From Heterobasidion occidentale (lineage: Eukaryota; Basidiomycota; Agaricomycetes; Russulales; Bondarzewiaceae), in assembly GCA_039111635.1 (NCBI GenBank), contig JBCAQO010000059.1, positions 1-43,978 on the forward strand: DNA of 43,978 nucleotides, read 5' to 3'. Position 1 is the stretch's first letter; each line of letters starts with the position of its first letter. Positions 21,097 to 31,615 of the stretch are shown here, in pieces. A model generated the notes under the pieces. It worked only from the letters and a program-made list of their open reading frames with translations. It had not been told where the DNA came from and did not search any database. Position numbers and translations under genes: made by a program.

Positions 21097-24000
21097 TCAC
21101 AAGTTCGCACTCGCCCCACTGCTCCCAAACAGCTCCTTCAAGAACGCATCCGAATTCGATGGCCGTCCGAGGAACTCCTGTATCAACCATCATCGCCGCC
21201 CCACAGATCAGCGCCCATTCTTCTCCGCCGACAACGCGACAGCCCACCTTTAATGAGTCCGTTTCCTCCCTGCTCCCTCCAGGCTTCAGGATGCTCTCCC
21301 GGTAGCGCTGCCCGAGAGCAGGGTCCAGCGGATCCTGTTTGAACACGGTGGCGTACATATCCGCGGCGAACACGAGCGAGTAAGTGTACCTGAGGGGGGC
21401 GAGCCAGTCGAATTTTAATGTCGGTTCTCCGCGGACACAAGGCACATGAAGGGGACACAGACCCATAGTACCCGGCGTCGTACCCGCCTACAATGTGACC
21501 GAAACTGCCCTGGCCCGCGCCTGGCTTGCCACCTTTCACGAGTGACACGGCCGTGCGCAGGTCGTTCCATAGCGCCGTGTAATCCGTCGCGTCTATGGCG
21601 CCCCCATATGAGCTCAGTCGCAATGAACATAGTTATAGCCCCGGCTCACCCTTGTCTGTGTGCACTTTGAGATCGAACTTGGCGAAGAAGAGCTGCCGGA
21701 GGTAGAACAGGCCCACGTTGACGTAGCGGCTGAAAAACATCGTTGAAGCCTATCAGAGGCAGAGATCGCTGCACACAGACGTCGGCGGACCTTTTCACGA
21801 TCTTCTCGATCAGCTCGTCCGACAAAGGCTTCTTCGTCTCATAATGGCTCGACATCTTCGCGAGCACCTTCGGTTCCCAGCACCTGCACGTCAGGCATCA
21901 ATAGACCGTCTACGAAGCGATGTTCTCCGAGAGGGGTAGGCCTACCAGTTCTCTAGCATCTGCGACGGCGCCTCGACAAAGTCACGCGCGACACTCGTCC
22001 CGTGGAACCGCGCGAACCGCGTGCTGCTGAGCAGGCCGTGGAAAACGTGCCCCATCTCGTGGAAGAACGTGACGACGTCGTCGTGCCGCATGAGCGCGGG
22101 GCGCTCGGGCGTCGACTTGGCGAGGTTCGCGACCATCGCCGCGAGCGGGTAGCTGCGCTTGCCGTCGGGGCGCGTGTAGCCCGGGAGCAGCCCCCAGACC
22201 GCCGCGTGCGAGTACTTCGACGCTGGGCGCCGGAGGTCAGCCTTCTTTGGGCGCTCGCACTGGGTGCAGAGCGGACGGGGACGTACCGCGCGGGAAGAGG
22301 TCGAGGTAGCAGTAGCCCACGAACCCGCTCTCGTCTTTCGCGCCTTGCTCCCACACCGCGAACATCTGCACCTCGGGGTGCCATGTCTCGCCCTTGACCT
22401 CTTCGAAGCGGACGCCGAGCAGGTTCTGGTAGATCTCGAGGATGGTGGGCACGACGACCCCGACGGGGAAGTATTCCTTGACGAGCGAGTCGTCAAGGGC
22501 GAGGCTCTCCTCGATGAACTTGCGGTCGTAGTACCGGTAGTCCCAGATGTAGAACTCGCCGTCGAACGGCAGGCCCTTGGCCTTGCACTCCTCTTGCTTG
22601 AGCCCGAGTAACGTCACGCGCTCCTTTGTGCCGACAGGTCGCAACTTCTGTTCGAGATCGGCCAGGAACTGTACATGGAATAATCGGTTTGGTTGGACTG
22701 CGCAGAACGGGAGAAGTGAGGGATACGAACAGATTCAACACCGGCACCATTCTTGATCATTTTCACCTCCGTGATGTAGTCTGCCCAGGTCTTGTACCCG
22801 AGGAGAGCCGCGATCTTGCGGCGCAGATCGAGGGCGCGAGTCAGGAGTGGGGCATTGATTTCCAACCGAGCCTCATAGCTCTCGTGAGCGCGTCTGCGTG
22901 TGTCAGGGTTCTCTGCGTATTTGAACTGTAGGGATAATGGCCTGGATCAGACGAAAGCTTAAGCAGATACCGAAGTCTACGAACGAGGGGGAAGATGTCG
23001 GGCGTCTTGTGCGTCACATCATACAGCTCTTTGCCATCTTCAGTGCGCTTTGTGTAGCCAGAGACAACGTCGGCAGGTACACCCTTCAATTCTTCAAGGG
23101 TGAAGCTGACAGAACCCTGAAGAAATTGTTAACCATGATCGACTGACGCTGTTGCGACGAAGAACACACGTTTTCCTCGTTAAAGTTTTTCTATATTCTG
23201 ACATTTCAGCGGCCATGATCCGTGCAAGGAACGTTGACGACCACTTACGCTAAATTCCAGACAGACCTGCGAGAGCTCCTTCTTCAGCCCGGTCAGCTCG
23301 GTGCGCTCCTTCTCCTCAAGGGCGAGGCCCGCGCGCTTGCCGTCCAAGATCATCTTGTCTACCAGGCGTTGCTCCTCCGCGGCGAGCGTGCGCCCAGAAG
23401 CCTTTATGTTTTTCTCCGCGGCGACCTTGGCCTGGAAGACGTCGAGGCGCATCGAAGACTCCACCCGTGGTCGCGCACTTGGACTTCCGCGTCGTTCGAG
23501 GCATCGCGGAGCTCCTTGGACGGGGAGACGTTTTGGTAGAAAGACAACGGCTCTGTGATGGCCTCGAATTCGGCTTCACCGTGGGCTAGAGGGAGCTATG
23601 GCGTGTGATGTCAATACTCGGATGCACTTGTGTGGGGCAGGCTCCTGCAACTCACGAATACCTGTCGCCAGTAGCGGGAGGTGCGAAGGATTAGATTAGA
23701 GGTGGTCTGGTATCGATATGGATAGGCTGCCCACCGACTCGAAATTGCACTGTTCGTGCGGGAGAGCTGCGATCTTATCCCCGAGCTTGCGATCCTTCTC
23801 GATCGCCTCCTTTGTGAGCCTCGCGATTTCCTCCGCGGCGTGGTTCCAGGCAGGCGGAGGCTGCGGCGGGGTGAGTGTGGGCATGCCGTGGGGTTTGGTG
23901 AACGCAAAAGCTGAGCGTGGGGTCGAAGATGAAGAGAAGGCGCGGATGACCCGAGATGCGGCTGTCGGTGGGGGACGAAGCGTGACCGCAGGCCTCGTGC

Positions 24001-24166
24001 TATATCCAGCAATCGATCTCCAGGTGGTGGTGACGCCATGGCTGACCGCGCCGGGCGAGGTGTAGTGCGCGGCGAGGCCGATGGCGAGGGCGCCCCAGCC
24101 AAAGAGGGCGCGACGTTGAGCGAGCAGGGAGAGACGCAGCGTGCCTGCGCGTGCGGCCAGCGACAT
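21097..24166 (-). CDS. PRD1: M3 family zinc oligopeptidase (saccharolysin/thimet type), one frameshift
   Basis: Cleaves short peptides in cytosol and mitochondria. Thirteen exons: 24166-23735, 23661-23656, 23595-23249, 23190-23170, 23116-22985, 22925-22731, 22668-22287, 22222-21946, 21883-21791, 21729-21650, 21592-21463, 21389-21248, 21177-21097. The zinc site FFHEMGHVFHG is in exon 8 and the second-ligand region (FVEAPSQMLENW) follows. The N-terminus has a basic presequence (MSLAARAGTLRLSLLAQRR) and a second in-frame Met at residue 95 that would give a cytosolic form. Exon 2 is only 6 nt (Val-Phe) but is required by the conserved FESVFLPLAHGEAE. In exon 3 the frame breaks at a G-run (plus strand 23464-23466): upstream reads QVRDHG and downstream VESSMRLDVF, one base short. 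Everything else is intact (about 772 aa), so a sequence error or a recent mutation are both possible. Confidence 0.93.
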
Positions 24167-25826
24167 GAGCTCTGCAGCGTGTCCCAGAATGCCCTCCGAG
24201 CTGCACCCCGCACCCTCTCGGCCCGCTCGGCCCCAACCGCGCGGCGTCCCTTCTGAGCCCTTCTGTCATCATCCCCATCGACGGTGACGCTCAAGCTGGA
24301 ACGGCTGCCTCTGGTGTACTCTCTCTGTCTGTGCACAATCGAGCAAGAGCTCTAGACACGCAATAACGCTTTTCTACTTCACCAGCCTTGGTCATATGTA
24401 GTGTGAAGTCAACATACCGGACTCGGATGCTGGTCGTGGTTTCTTTCACTGCCACGAACTATTGGAGGCATACTTGCATCGATCGTAAGCTTATATCTAT
24501 TCTATGTCTTCTGTTGGTCGGCCAGGCCAAAGGTCATTCGTTCTATTTGCAGGTTTGACTGATTATCTCTCCGAATAAACAGAATCCCAGCATCATAATG
24601 CCTTGCTCGTTTCAAGATGCATGAAACCCCGTTCTACCCGTGCACCCAAGTTTCCGGCTGTGGGATATTAATCAGGCAGCCCACAACTCCTTCAGAAGTT
24701 GGTTCTCAGTCGTTTGAACACGTCTGTCGCAATCCTTCCTACCTTGCTTTCCTTGACTGGATAATCTTCGTGATTGATCTCTATAGACAAGCGTCAGCAG
24801 GTGCCTACGACTTCTTCATCCTCTAGAGAGTCCTATTCGCTATAAGACTTCAAGGCTTAATGCAGCGAAGCCCACGACACAGACGACGTTGTCGTTCATG
24901 GTTTTTCCTAGCAAAAGACTCTATAATCATGGCTCTAGCTAGCATCTACCACCACTCCTTTAACCACAAACCAACTACGCTCATCGATGCAGATGGGGCG
25001 GGACATATGGGCTCTTGTGTCCTTGCACGGAATGGCGTCAATTCTTGCTAACCATGTCTCCCGGCTCGCTAAATTTCTTGTGATATCCCTGACCACGGCG
25101 GAAGCAGGAGGCCGGCTAACGAATGACATCTGTTCCTCCATTGATCAAGCGACACCCTTGCTCACATCGTCTGCCTTTCCCCCCCTATGTCGGTTCTATC
25201 ATGCACCGTGTCAGCACGGACACGAACATTAGCTTCCTGCCAGGCTTTTTCTCATCAGACAATATCAGGTACAATTTGCAGTCGGGATTTGCCTTTGTCG
25301 ACTCATTGTTTGCAAAGTTAGATACTACTTCTTTTATGCTGAAGAGTCTAGATTACGCCCATCGTTTTCTGCTCTCCCATCCCGGGGACCCTGCGAAGCT
25401 GTTTGAGCCAGGACCGCAATGTGTTCTCCTCGTCGTACATGGGACATTCGATCCATAGGTCAGCCCATATGGAAGAGGTGAACCGTTACCTTGAGGACGA
25501 GGGGTCAAACTCACGGAAGGTAGCCACGCTCTTGCATACGACTTTGCTGATCAAGTTGTCGACGGCCTTCCTCCATTCGCTGTCTACCATTGTGTCAGTT
25601 GCCTCAACCACGTCTAATCTGGAACGATCTCACGTATACATGGTTTCTCTTAGATCATTGTTGCTTTGATGGCTTCGATTGACGGCCTCTTTAAATGACC
25701 ACACTCTCATCCACTGGGCTCATTCAAAATCTGATGAGTTAATGATTATGTTTGAGTAAATGACTATATTCAGAACACGATAAATTGAGCGAACAAGCTA
25801 TACAGAAAGTCGACGTTGATTTCATG
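24167..25826. other. Long stretch without a recognised gene
   Basis: 1.66 kb upstream of the oligopeptidase and downstream of the phosphatase gene. The short open frames (longest about 110 codons near 25123-25458) show no known motif and no coherent splicing. I saw no tRNA-like folding signals or terminal repeats. It is the largest apparently empty interval besides 39.4-40.9 kb. Confidence 0.5.
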
Positions 25827-26728
25827 CTAGAAGTAGCCGGTTCGTCCCACACCACAGCACTCGTTCAAATTGTAAAACTGGACCTCAATTCCGTTTTCAT
25901 CAAAACGGCATCGGATGAGATGACGAGACCTGCGGGCTGTTACTACAAAAGAAGGATAGGGAGAAAATGCAACACACCATCCTGTATTTCTAAAGTCCGT
26001 AAATGTGGTCGTATGTTCCGCCTTCTTCCAATTCAACAGCATCTCATAGAACTCGGCCAGGAAGATATTATGGCTGACGAGCACAACGTGTGGAATACCG
26101 TCAGCAAGTGTTTCTGGGTCGCTTTCAAGCTTGGATCCGAGATCGGATAGGTCTTCGACATGATACTCCTCAGGAACGGTGTCAATATTGGCACCATGCT
26201 GGTCCATTATGTGGAGCAACATCGATCTTGCCCGTAGATTTACCGCCTTCAGGCTCTCTCCACTACCCGGAGGGACGTAGGACCGATCGACGTAAGGGGT
26301 GGTTGTAGCCGTTGTTAACCGCTTGTATGTATGCGTGACGCTGTCCAGTGCTAAGGTAATGTTGAGCGAGGGTCCCAATGCAGCGTTCTCCTATCAAAGA
26401 TGATTCTTCAACCTCGTGAATCGATGTGTTGGCATCAGCGAGGGCTTGAGCTGTGTCCTTCGCGCGCTTGAAATTGGAGGCGTACAGCGCGTTGATGCGG
26501 ACGTCAGCCCAGCGTGCACCGAGCCTTTCAGCTTGATCCTGTCCGGTGCATGTCAACTCAAGAGTTTCATCCTGACGGTGGGCTGTGCCCCGTGGATTGC
26601 TGTTTCCAACGCTCTAGAATACGCGTAAGGCGGCAAGGAGATATATATCGTACCTCAGCGTGTCTGATGAGAGAGACAGTCACATATTTCCAAGGCCAAT
26701 TCGAAGGAGCAGGGGCTTGAGACTGCAT
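25827..26728 (-). CDS. Histidine phosphatase (phosphoglycerate-mutase-like), one frameshift
   Basis: Exons 26728-26654, 26613-25978 and 25929-25827. The catalytic RHAE lies at residues 22-25, followed by ALYASNFKRAKDTAQALA, the GSGESL motif, and VLVSHNIFLAEF, which carries the second catalytic His; Asn replaces the usual Gly after it. The last splice gives the family ending NTGWSRHLIRC. In exon 2 the frame changes at a C-run (plus strand 26296-26299): upstream reads IGTLAQHYLSTGQ and downstream YVDRSYVPPGSGES, with one base too many (814 nt in total; 813 would give 270 aa). No splice-site pair explains the shift. Substrate unknown; relatives include fungal phosphatases acting on small phosphoesters. 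Start chosen because it is the only Met before the RHAE exon. Confidence 0.85.
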
Positions 26729-27364
26729 GTTTTGGGCGTGGAGTTCTCAGAGTTCATGTTCCAATATTTGGAGGCGATGGAGTAGTGTTGTTGAATCGCA
26801 AGATGAGTCTCTTTATATGCTGCAAGGCTGTGACAGGCAGATAGGTTTGCGTTACAGTGATAACAGTATTTGAACTCGCTCGAGTCAGGTAAAGACACGC
26901 CGTCGCGTAAACCTGCGCCTACAACTTTTTGCAAACAGGACGCGGTCCCGAAACCAAAAATACGGTCACGTGCCTCGTGCAGTGTGTCTCGTGACGACAC
27001 ATCCCGATCTGATTGGATGAGACCGTTTGAACGTTATTGCTCAGTATCAAAATGACTCTACTTGAGTCAAGGCTGTCTTAATCGTATGCTCTCGTATGTA
27101 CGCTTTCGTATGCGTATCGTGTAGAAGGTGATCGGGACCAATCGGGACCGGTTCATGGAGCACACGTGAAGATTTGTAACGCGCGCCTGTATGTTTGCCC
27201 GAGCGTGGTCGCCGTGTTGTTTGTCCGAGACCGCCACCTCTACTACTGCCCGGCCCCCCGACTCTTGCTTTCTCGCGTGTTAGCGACACTTTGAAGGGTC
27301 GATTCACTCTCTTCGTTGCTTCTTGAATGCCTGACAAGCTGGCGGGTGCTTCACTGTAATCCAG
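26729..27364. other. Region in front of the PLK4-like gene; no kinase domain seen
   Basis: 636 bp between the divergently oriented phosphatase and PLK4-like genes. I searched all frames for kinase motifs (HRDLKPEN, DFG, APE) and found none. A minus-strand frame at 27047-27337 is Arg/Gly-rich but unsupported. Confidence 0.55.
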
Positions 27365-29458
27365 GTGCCGGCATTTGCCAAGTCCGACGTTGTGAAGTCT
27401 CTAAGGCTTTACCTCAAGATGAAGCCTAAAGAGAATATAGCCTTGAAGCAGAGGCGCCTCCCTCTGGTGGACATCACCAACTACGATCTTAGGAAATATT
27501 TGCGCGATGAACTGTCGCTCCCTTCTGCCTCTCCCCCAATAGACAAGCATCTGCTCCGAGCTCTAGAAAAAGAAATCGTCTCGAGACAAGGAGAACTCTG
27601 GTTCTACCTCTAAGGATACCTCTACTCGACCTTCGTTCCTTCGTCATAGGACATCTGTAACACTCCATCATTGACTTCCGATACCTCTATCGATCATGGG
27701 CCTCTTCTTTCTCCACCTACAGTCACCCGCGGAACACTGGCTTCTCGAGCGCATCCTCAGGCTACCTTGTTGAAGCCTCTCCAGGGTGGTAGAACAAAGC
27801 TTTCGACGAATTCTACTAGTAGCAATGATCGCGTTGCTCCAGCTTTGATCACGCTTCAGTCAGATCCCATGCTTGGTTCAAACGTACCGATCGGGGCGTG
27901 CAGGCCTACACCTCTGACAACAGATCAAATGACCGTCAAGACCTATAAGACCGCTCAAGGCCAGGTCGTTGTCCTGCCTTCTAGATCCTTGCTGGTTGAT
28001 TTCCGTGAAAGGGACCGCCGCAATGGGAACGCTGGCGATGAGGTTCTGATTATATCTGCCGATGGAGTCAGGGTAACATCTGTGAATCAAAGTTCCTTCT
28101 GCAATTGACTGACTGGTTTTGTGCTTCAAGGTACAAGTCTTCAATGCACCTCACCTGAGCACACCTTGCTGCCTTGCGGAACCCGACAACATGTATACTC
28201 TGGAAACACTTCCAGTAAGGTATTGGAAATCATACGATCGAGCCAATCGAGTGGTTGAGCACGTCAAAAAGAAAATAGCAAAAGTTAGTGACTTTACTAC
28301 GACTTCATCTGTCCTCACGCTGAATACTGGATCAATAGCTGTCGCTGTATCAACCGTCGGCGACGTGTACACTCATGTCTAATGAGCCTTGCGCTGACAT
28401 CGAAGTTCTCTTTGACTCTACAGCTCCATATCCTGATCCTCTCGATCGGCACAGCGCTGGACGTCCTGAAGGGAACAGGACAGCCGGCATGCGTATCAGA
28501 CTTTCTCGTAAAGGACACACACTGGAAATGTCAACTTTCGTTTCTGCAGCATCTGGATCTACTGGCGAATGGAAGAAAAAAATCTTAGCTTGGATAAGTA
28601 GTCCTTCTGGTCTCAGCCCCCAGGATCTTGCCTCGCTGACTGCTCAAGAGAAGGAAGGTCTGGTTACTCTGGCCGAGTTCGTACGAGTAGCTGAAGCCTT
28701 CGAGGCGCTGGGCCCTTCACTTCATGACTTTCCAGAGAATGAGCGGCCGTCGGGATTCATGGACTCGTCTGGCAATCCAGATAATCTTGCTGGTCGCTTG
28801 GCTTCGCTTGAGTCTATATTGGACAGACCTCTTCGACAGAAAAAGCCTTGTATTCTCCCCAGCAATCTCCATGATTCTACAAGCGATACATCAACAGGCG
28901 CCACGGCAGCAACAGAATCACCTCAGGCGTTACCAAGGTCATTCTCCGACGTCAATGTCACCCCGCGCCCCAAACTCTCTCCCCCCCCCCTTCGGTTCGC
29001 CAACCAGACGGCTCGTCGTGCGAGCAGTACCGTCGTGGACCCCCCTGTGTCTTCGAGCCACCTGAGGAGCCCACACGGCGACCCACAAAGTGCAATCTCG
29101 ATCACGCCCGAATGGCAGTCTTCGTCTGTTTCCGGATTGACGATACAAACACGTTTCATCCCATCAGTCGGATGGTGTATCAGGTATGGAACCTCCGCTG
29201 GCGGGAGGTATCGAATCATGTTTCTCGATGGGGTGACACTCGAGGTCGATGTCGACGAGGAAATGATTAAGTTTACCAGCCAAGATGGAAAGGTCGTTAG
29301 GTATGTTGCTTTAATGATTCCTATCCGTTCAGATTACTGACGACAACTGTGGAATTAGTTATTCCGTTCGGGAGTGTCATTCACAGCGGCTAGTAGGTGA
29401 GCGTATGAAAGTGTTCGAAGATTTTGTATCCTTGTTCGATGAGCGTTCTTTTGAATGA
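27365..29458 (+). CDS. PLK4/SAK-type polo-box protein without its kinase domain; 5' part unresolved or degenerate
   Basis: PLK4 family proteins carry an N-terminal kinase, a cryptic polo box (CPB) and a third polo box (PB3); the family is best known for centriole duplication. Reliable exons are (up to) 28072, 28131-28283, 28339-29300 and 29359-29458, all phase-consistent. The CPB is clear: TLETLPVRYWKSYDRANRVV, then SLYQPSATCTLMSNEPCADI and EVLF. PB3 is VGWCIRYGTSAGGRY, IMFLDGVTLEV, TSQDGKVVRYSVRE to the end (SLFDERSFE). Between 27365 and about 27760 the reading frame jumps three times (Ser/Arg-rich linker pieces LPLVDITNYDLRK, DKENSGSTSKDTSTRPS, SDTSIDHGPLLSPPT); introns such as 27473-27569 or single-base losses could explain it. 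No kinase domain lies upstream within the window, so the gene is either a headless paralogue or a partly decayed copy. Confidence 0.68.
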
Positions 29459-29631
29459 TTCCTGTTCATAAAATCAGTCCATAAAGTATTGTGAATAGAT
29501 ATGAAATTAGATGGCGAACATGCAAACTGTAAGAGAATTATTAGGACAGTTCGCCCATGATAACATCAGCGTGATTACAATCTATTCGAAGAGCTGGCAT
29601 GCAAGAAAGGGTCCGGATATATGAAAGCCAT

Positions 29632-31293
29632 CTAACTTGATCGCGTATGCTTTAGCTGCAATCCATGCTGCCCAGTTGTCTTGTCAGCCTCCACTTCGTC
29701 TACGGCGTATTTTATAATCTGGGCAGTCTGCCACTGCGGCCGATATCTATTGAAAAGGTGTCAAAAACCTGAAGCATAAAGAGGCTTTGGGGCATACCCA
29801 ATCAGGTCCCGCGCTCTGGAGTCATCGATAATAACATCACGCATATACTCAAGAGTGGTGGGCTGGAGATATATGAGTTGGCCCACCCATGAGGGTGTGA
29901 GGGCAGGACGCAAACCAAAAACTGCAAAGAAAGGAAGGAGAAAATAATATCGGAGAAAGAGGAATCCTTCCACAATGTGTGCCAGAATAAAAATGACTAG
30001 GGGATGGACATCATCAAAAACCAGCGGCTTCGAAGAGTAGTACTTTTTTGCGGGTCACCCAGGTGTCGATGAGTGGAGAGAGTCGTGAAAACACTCACTT
30101 GCACAGCGTGTCGAATATCTTGCATCTTCCAGGCAGGGCCATTTCCAGTGATCAAAAATGCCTCACCACTGACTTCTTCAGGTCTGCGCCGTAGCGCATC
30201 TTCGAGTGCCAAATGTGCAGCCGCAACATCCCAGACACATACGTCTGTGTGACTCCAATTTTTATCGAAGATAGGGACACGAGGCATGGTGAGAGTGCTA
30301 GTTAGCATTCGATCATTGGGGCCTATGATAGTCCTGCCAATGCAAATGTATGGTTAGAAGCGTGGAGGGACAGACTATCCTTTCAAGAAACATACTGTCC
30401 AGGGCGAAGTATCCCAGTAGCAAGGCCTTCACATTCGTTGGCCTCGTAAACAATCTGCTCGGCCAGTTTCTTAGACTTTGTGTAGCAGCTCTGCGAAAAT
30501 TGTGCCTTGGCTAAGGGCGGGTCTTGGTCACTGACAATAACCCTGTCCCATGGTGGGGTGTCATAGTCCTTTCCCATCTGTAAGAATTTGGGACAAGGAA
30601 GCACGACGTCTGAGGTCGAAGTGTATATCAATATAGTCCCGTCAGGCATGTCCTTGGCCACCGCTACCACGTTGTCCGTCCCGCAGACATTCACGTTGTA
30701 TGATGGCATCCAAGCATAAGCAACGCGTTCCCAGAAGCGGATGATTGCTGCTGTATGAAATATAACTGTAGGTGGAGTATTCGTAGAAGAGAACTGTGAC
30801 AGGAGGCCAGTACGAACGGAAGCGAGAGAAGTGATATCTGTTCTCACGAACGAAATAGACGGATGTTTCGCAATGTCGGGTGGAGGAGGCTCGAGATCCA
30901 AAATACGGATATTTGTTTCACCTCTCATGATGAGGAGCCGTATGATATACCTGTGATGCGCTCAGCCGAATGAATGGGAGCATTCGCCATGCAAACGTAC
31001 GTTCCGACATATCCTGACCCTCCTATGACCGCGTATCCTGTATGTGTTGGCTCTCGTGAAATGGCCTTTAACATGTCTATGTCTTCGTACGACACTTTGT
31101 CCAACTCATCATTAGTCAATGACTCTGGAGACGCCAGAGGATGAGGGCCTTGCAAACGATTTGATAACTGTAATAAGAGGCCGATGATCTGACCAGCAGG
31201 AGAGGCAGCAAACGCGACGATCCCATTCAAGACAAGTTGCTGAACAAAAGGAGGGGTACGCGCAAGACGTCGCTGGAGAATAGAGATATCCAT
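29632..31293 (-). CDS. 3-beta-HSD/ERG26-family sterol dehydrogenase-like protein, divergent paralogue
   Basis: Short-chain dehydrogenase of the 3-beta-hydroxysteroid dehydrogenase family, NAD(P)-dependent. Exons 31293-31001, 30950-30396, 30333-30099, 30042-29798 and 29746-29632 total 1443 nt, 480 aa. After an 85-residue N-terminal extension comes the Rossmann motif GGSGYVGTY, then ILDLEPP at the end of beta-2, and the catalytic YTKSK (YxxxK). TIIGPNDRML follows, and the C-terminal part has a hydrophobic stretch (GFLFLRYYFLLPFFAVFGL) suggesting membrane association. The first donor, GTACGT, splits the codon in GTYIIRLLI. It lies 322 bp downstream of ERG26 on the same strand and shares its fold but has diverged greatly, so an old tandem duplication is likely. 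The substrate cannot be told from the sequence. Confidence 0.88.
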
Positions 31294-31615
31294 GGTTAGA
31301 AGTAACTTTCTTCAAGTACCAATCAGGCTTCTCGCCTAGACTGTTGACCGTTGCAAGCTGACTACAGAAGCGCCCAAGCATCATTTTGGTCTGCCATGAG
31401 AAAGCCCGACAGCAATGAAGTTGAACTGTATGGGTTTTCTCCCTGTAATATAGTCCGAGTTGCACAGCATATTCATCATGGAAATTCGCTTTCAAATCTC
31501 CATCTGTCCACTGCCAGGCTATTATTTACACCGATATAGGATATTATAGCAACAAAAATGGGGTATTGTCGTAAGTGCAGGCATGAAGGCGCGTTGCAGC
31601 ATACGCCGCTTTTGA

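Noticed and set aside
27047..27337. Arg/Gly-rich minus-strand frame in front of the PLK4-like gene
   Set aside because: Short, low-complexity, no homologous motif or splice evidence.
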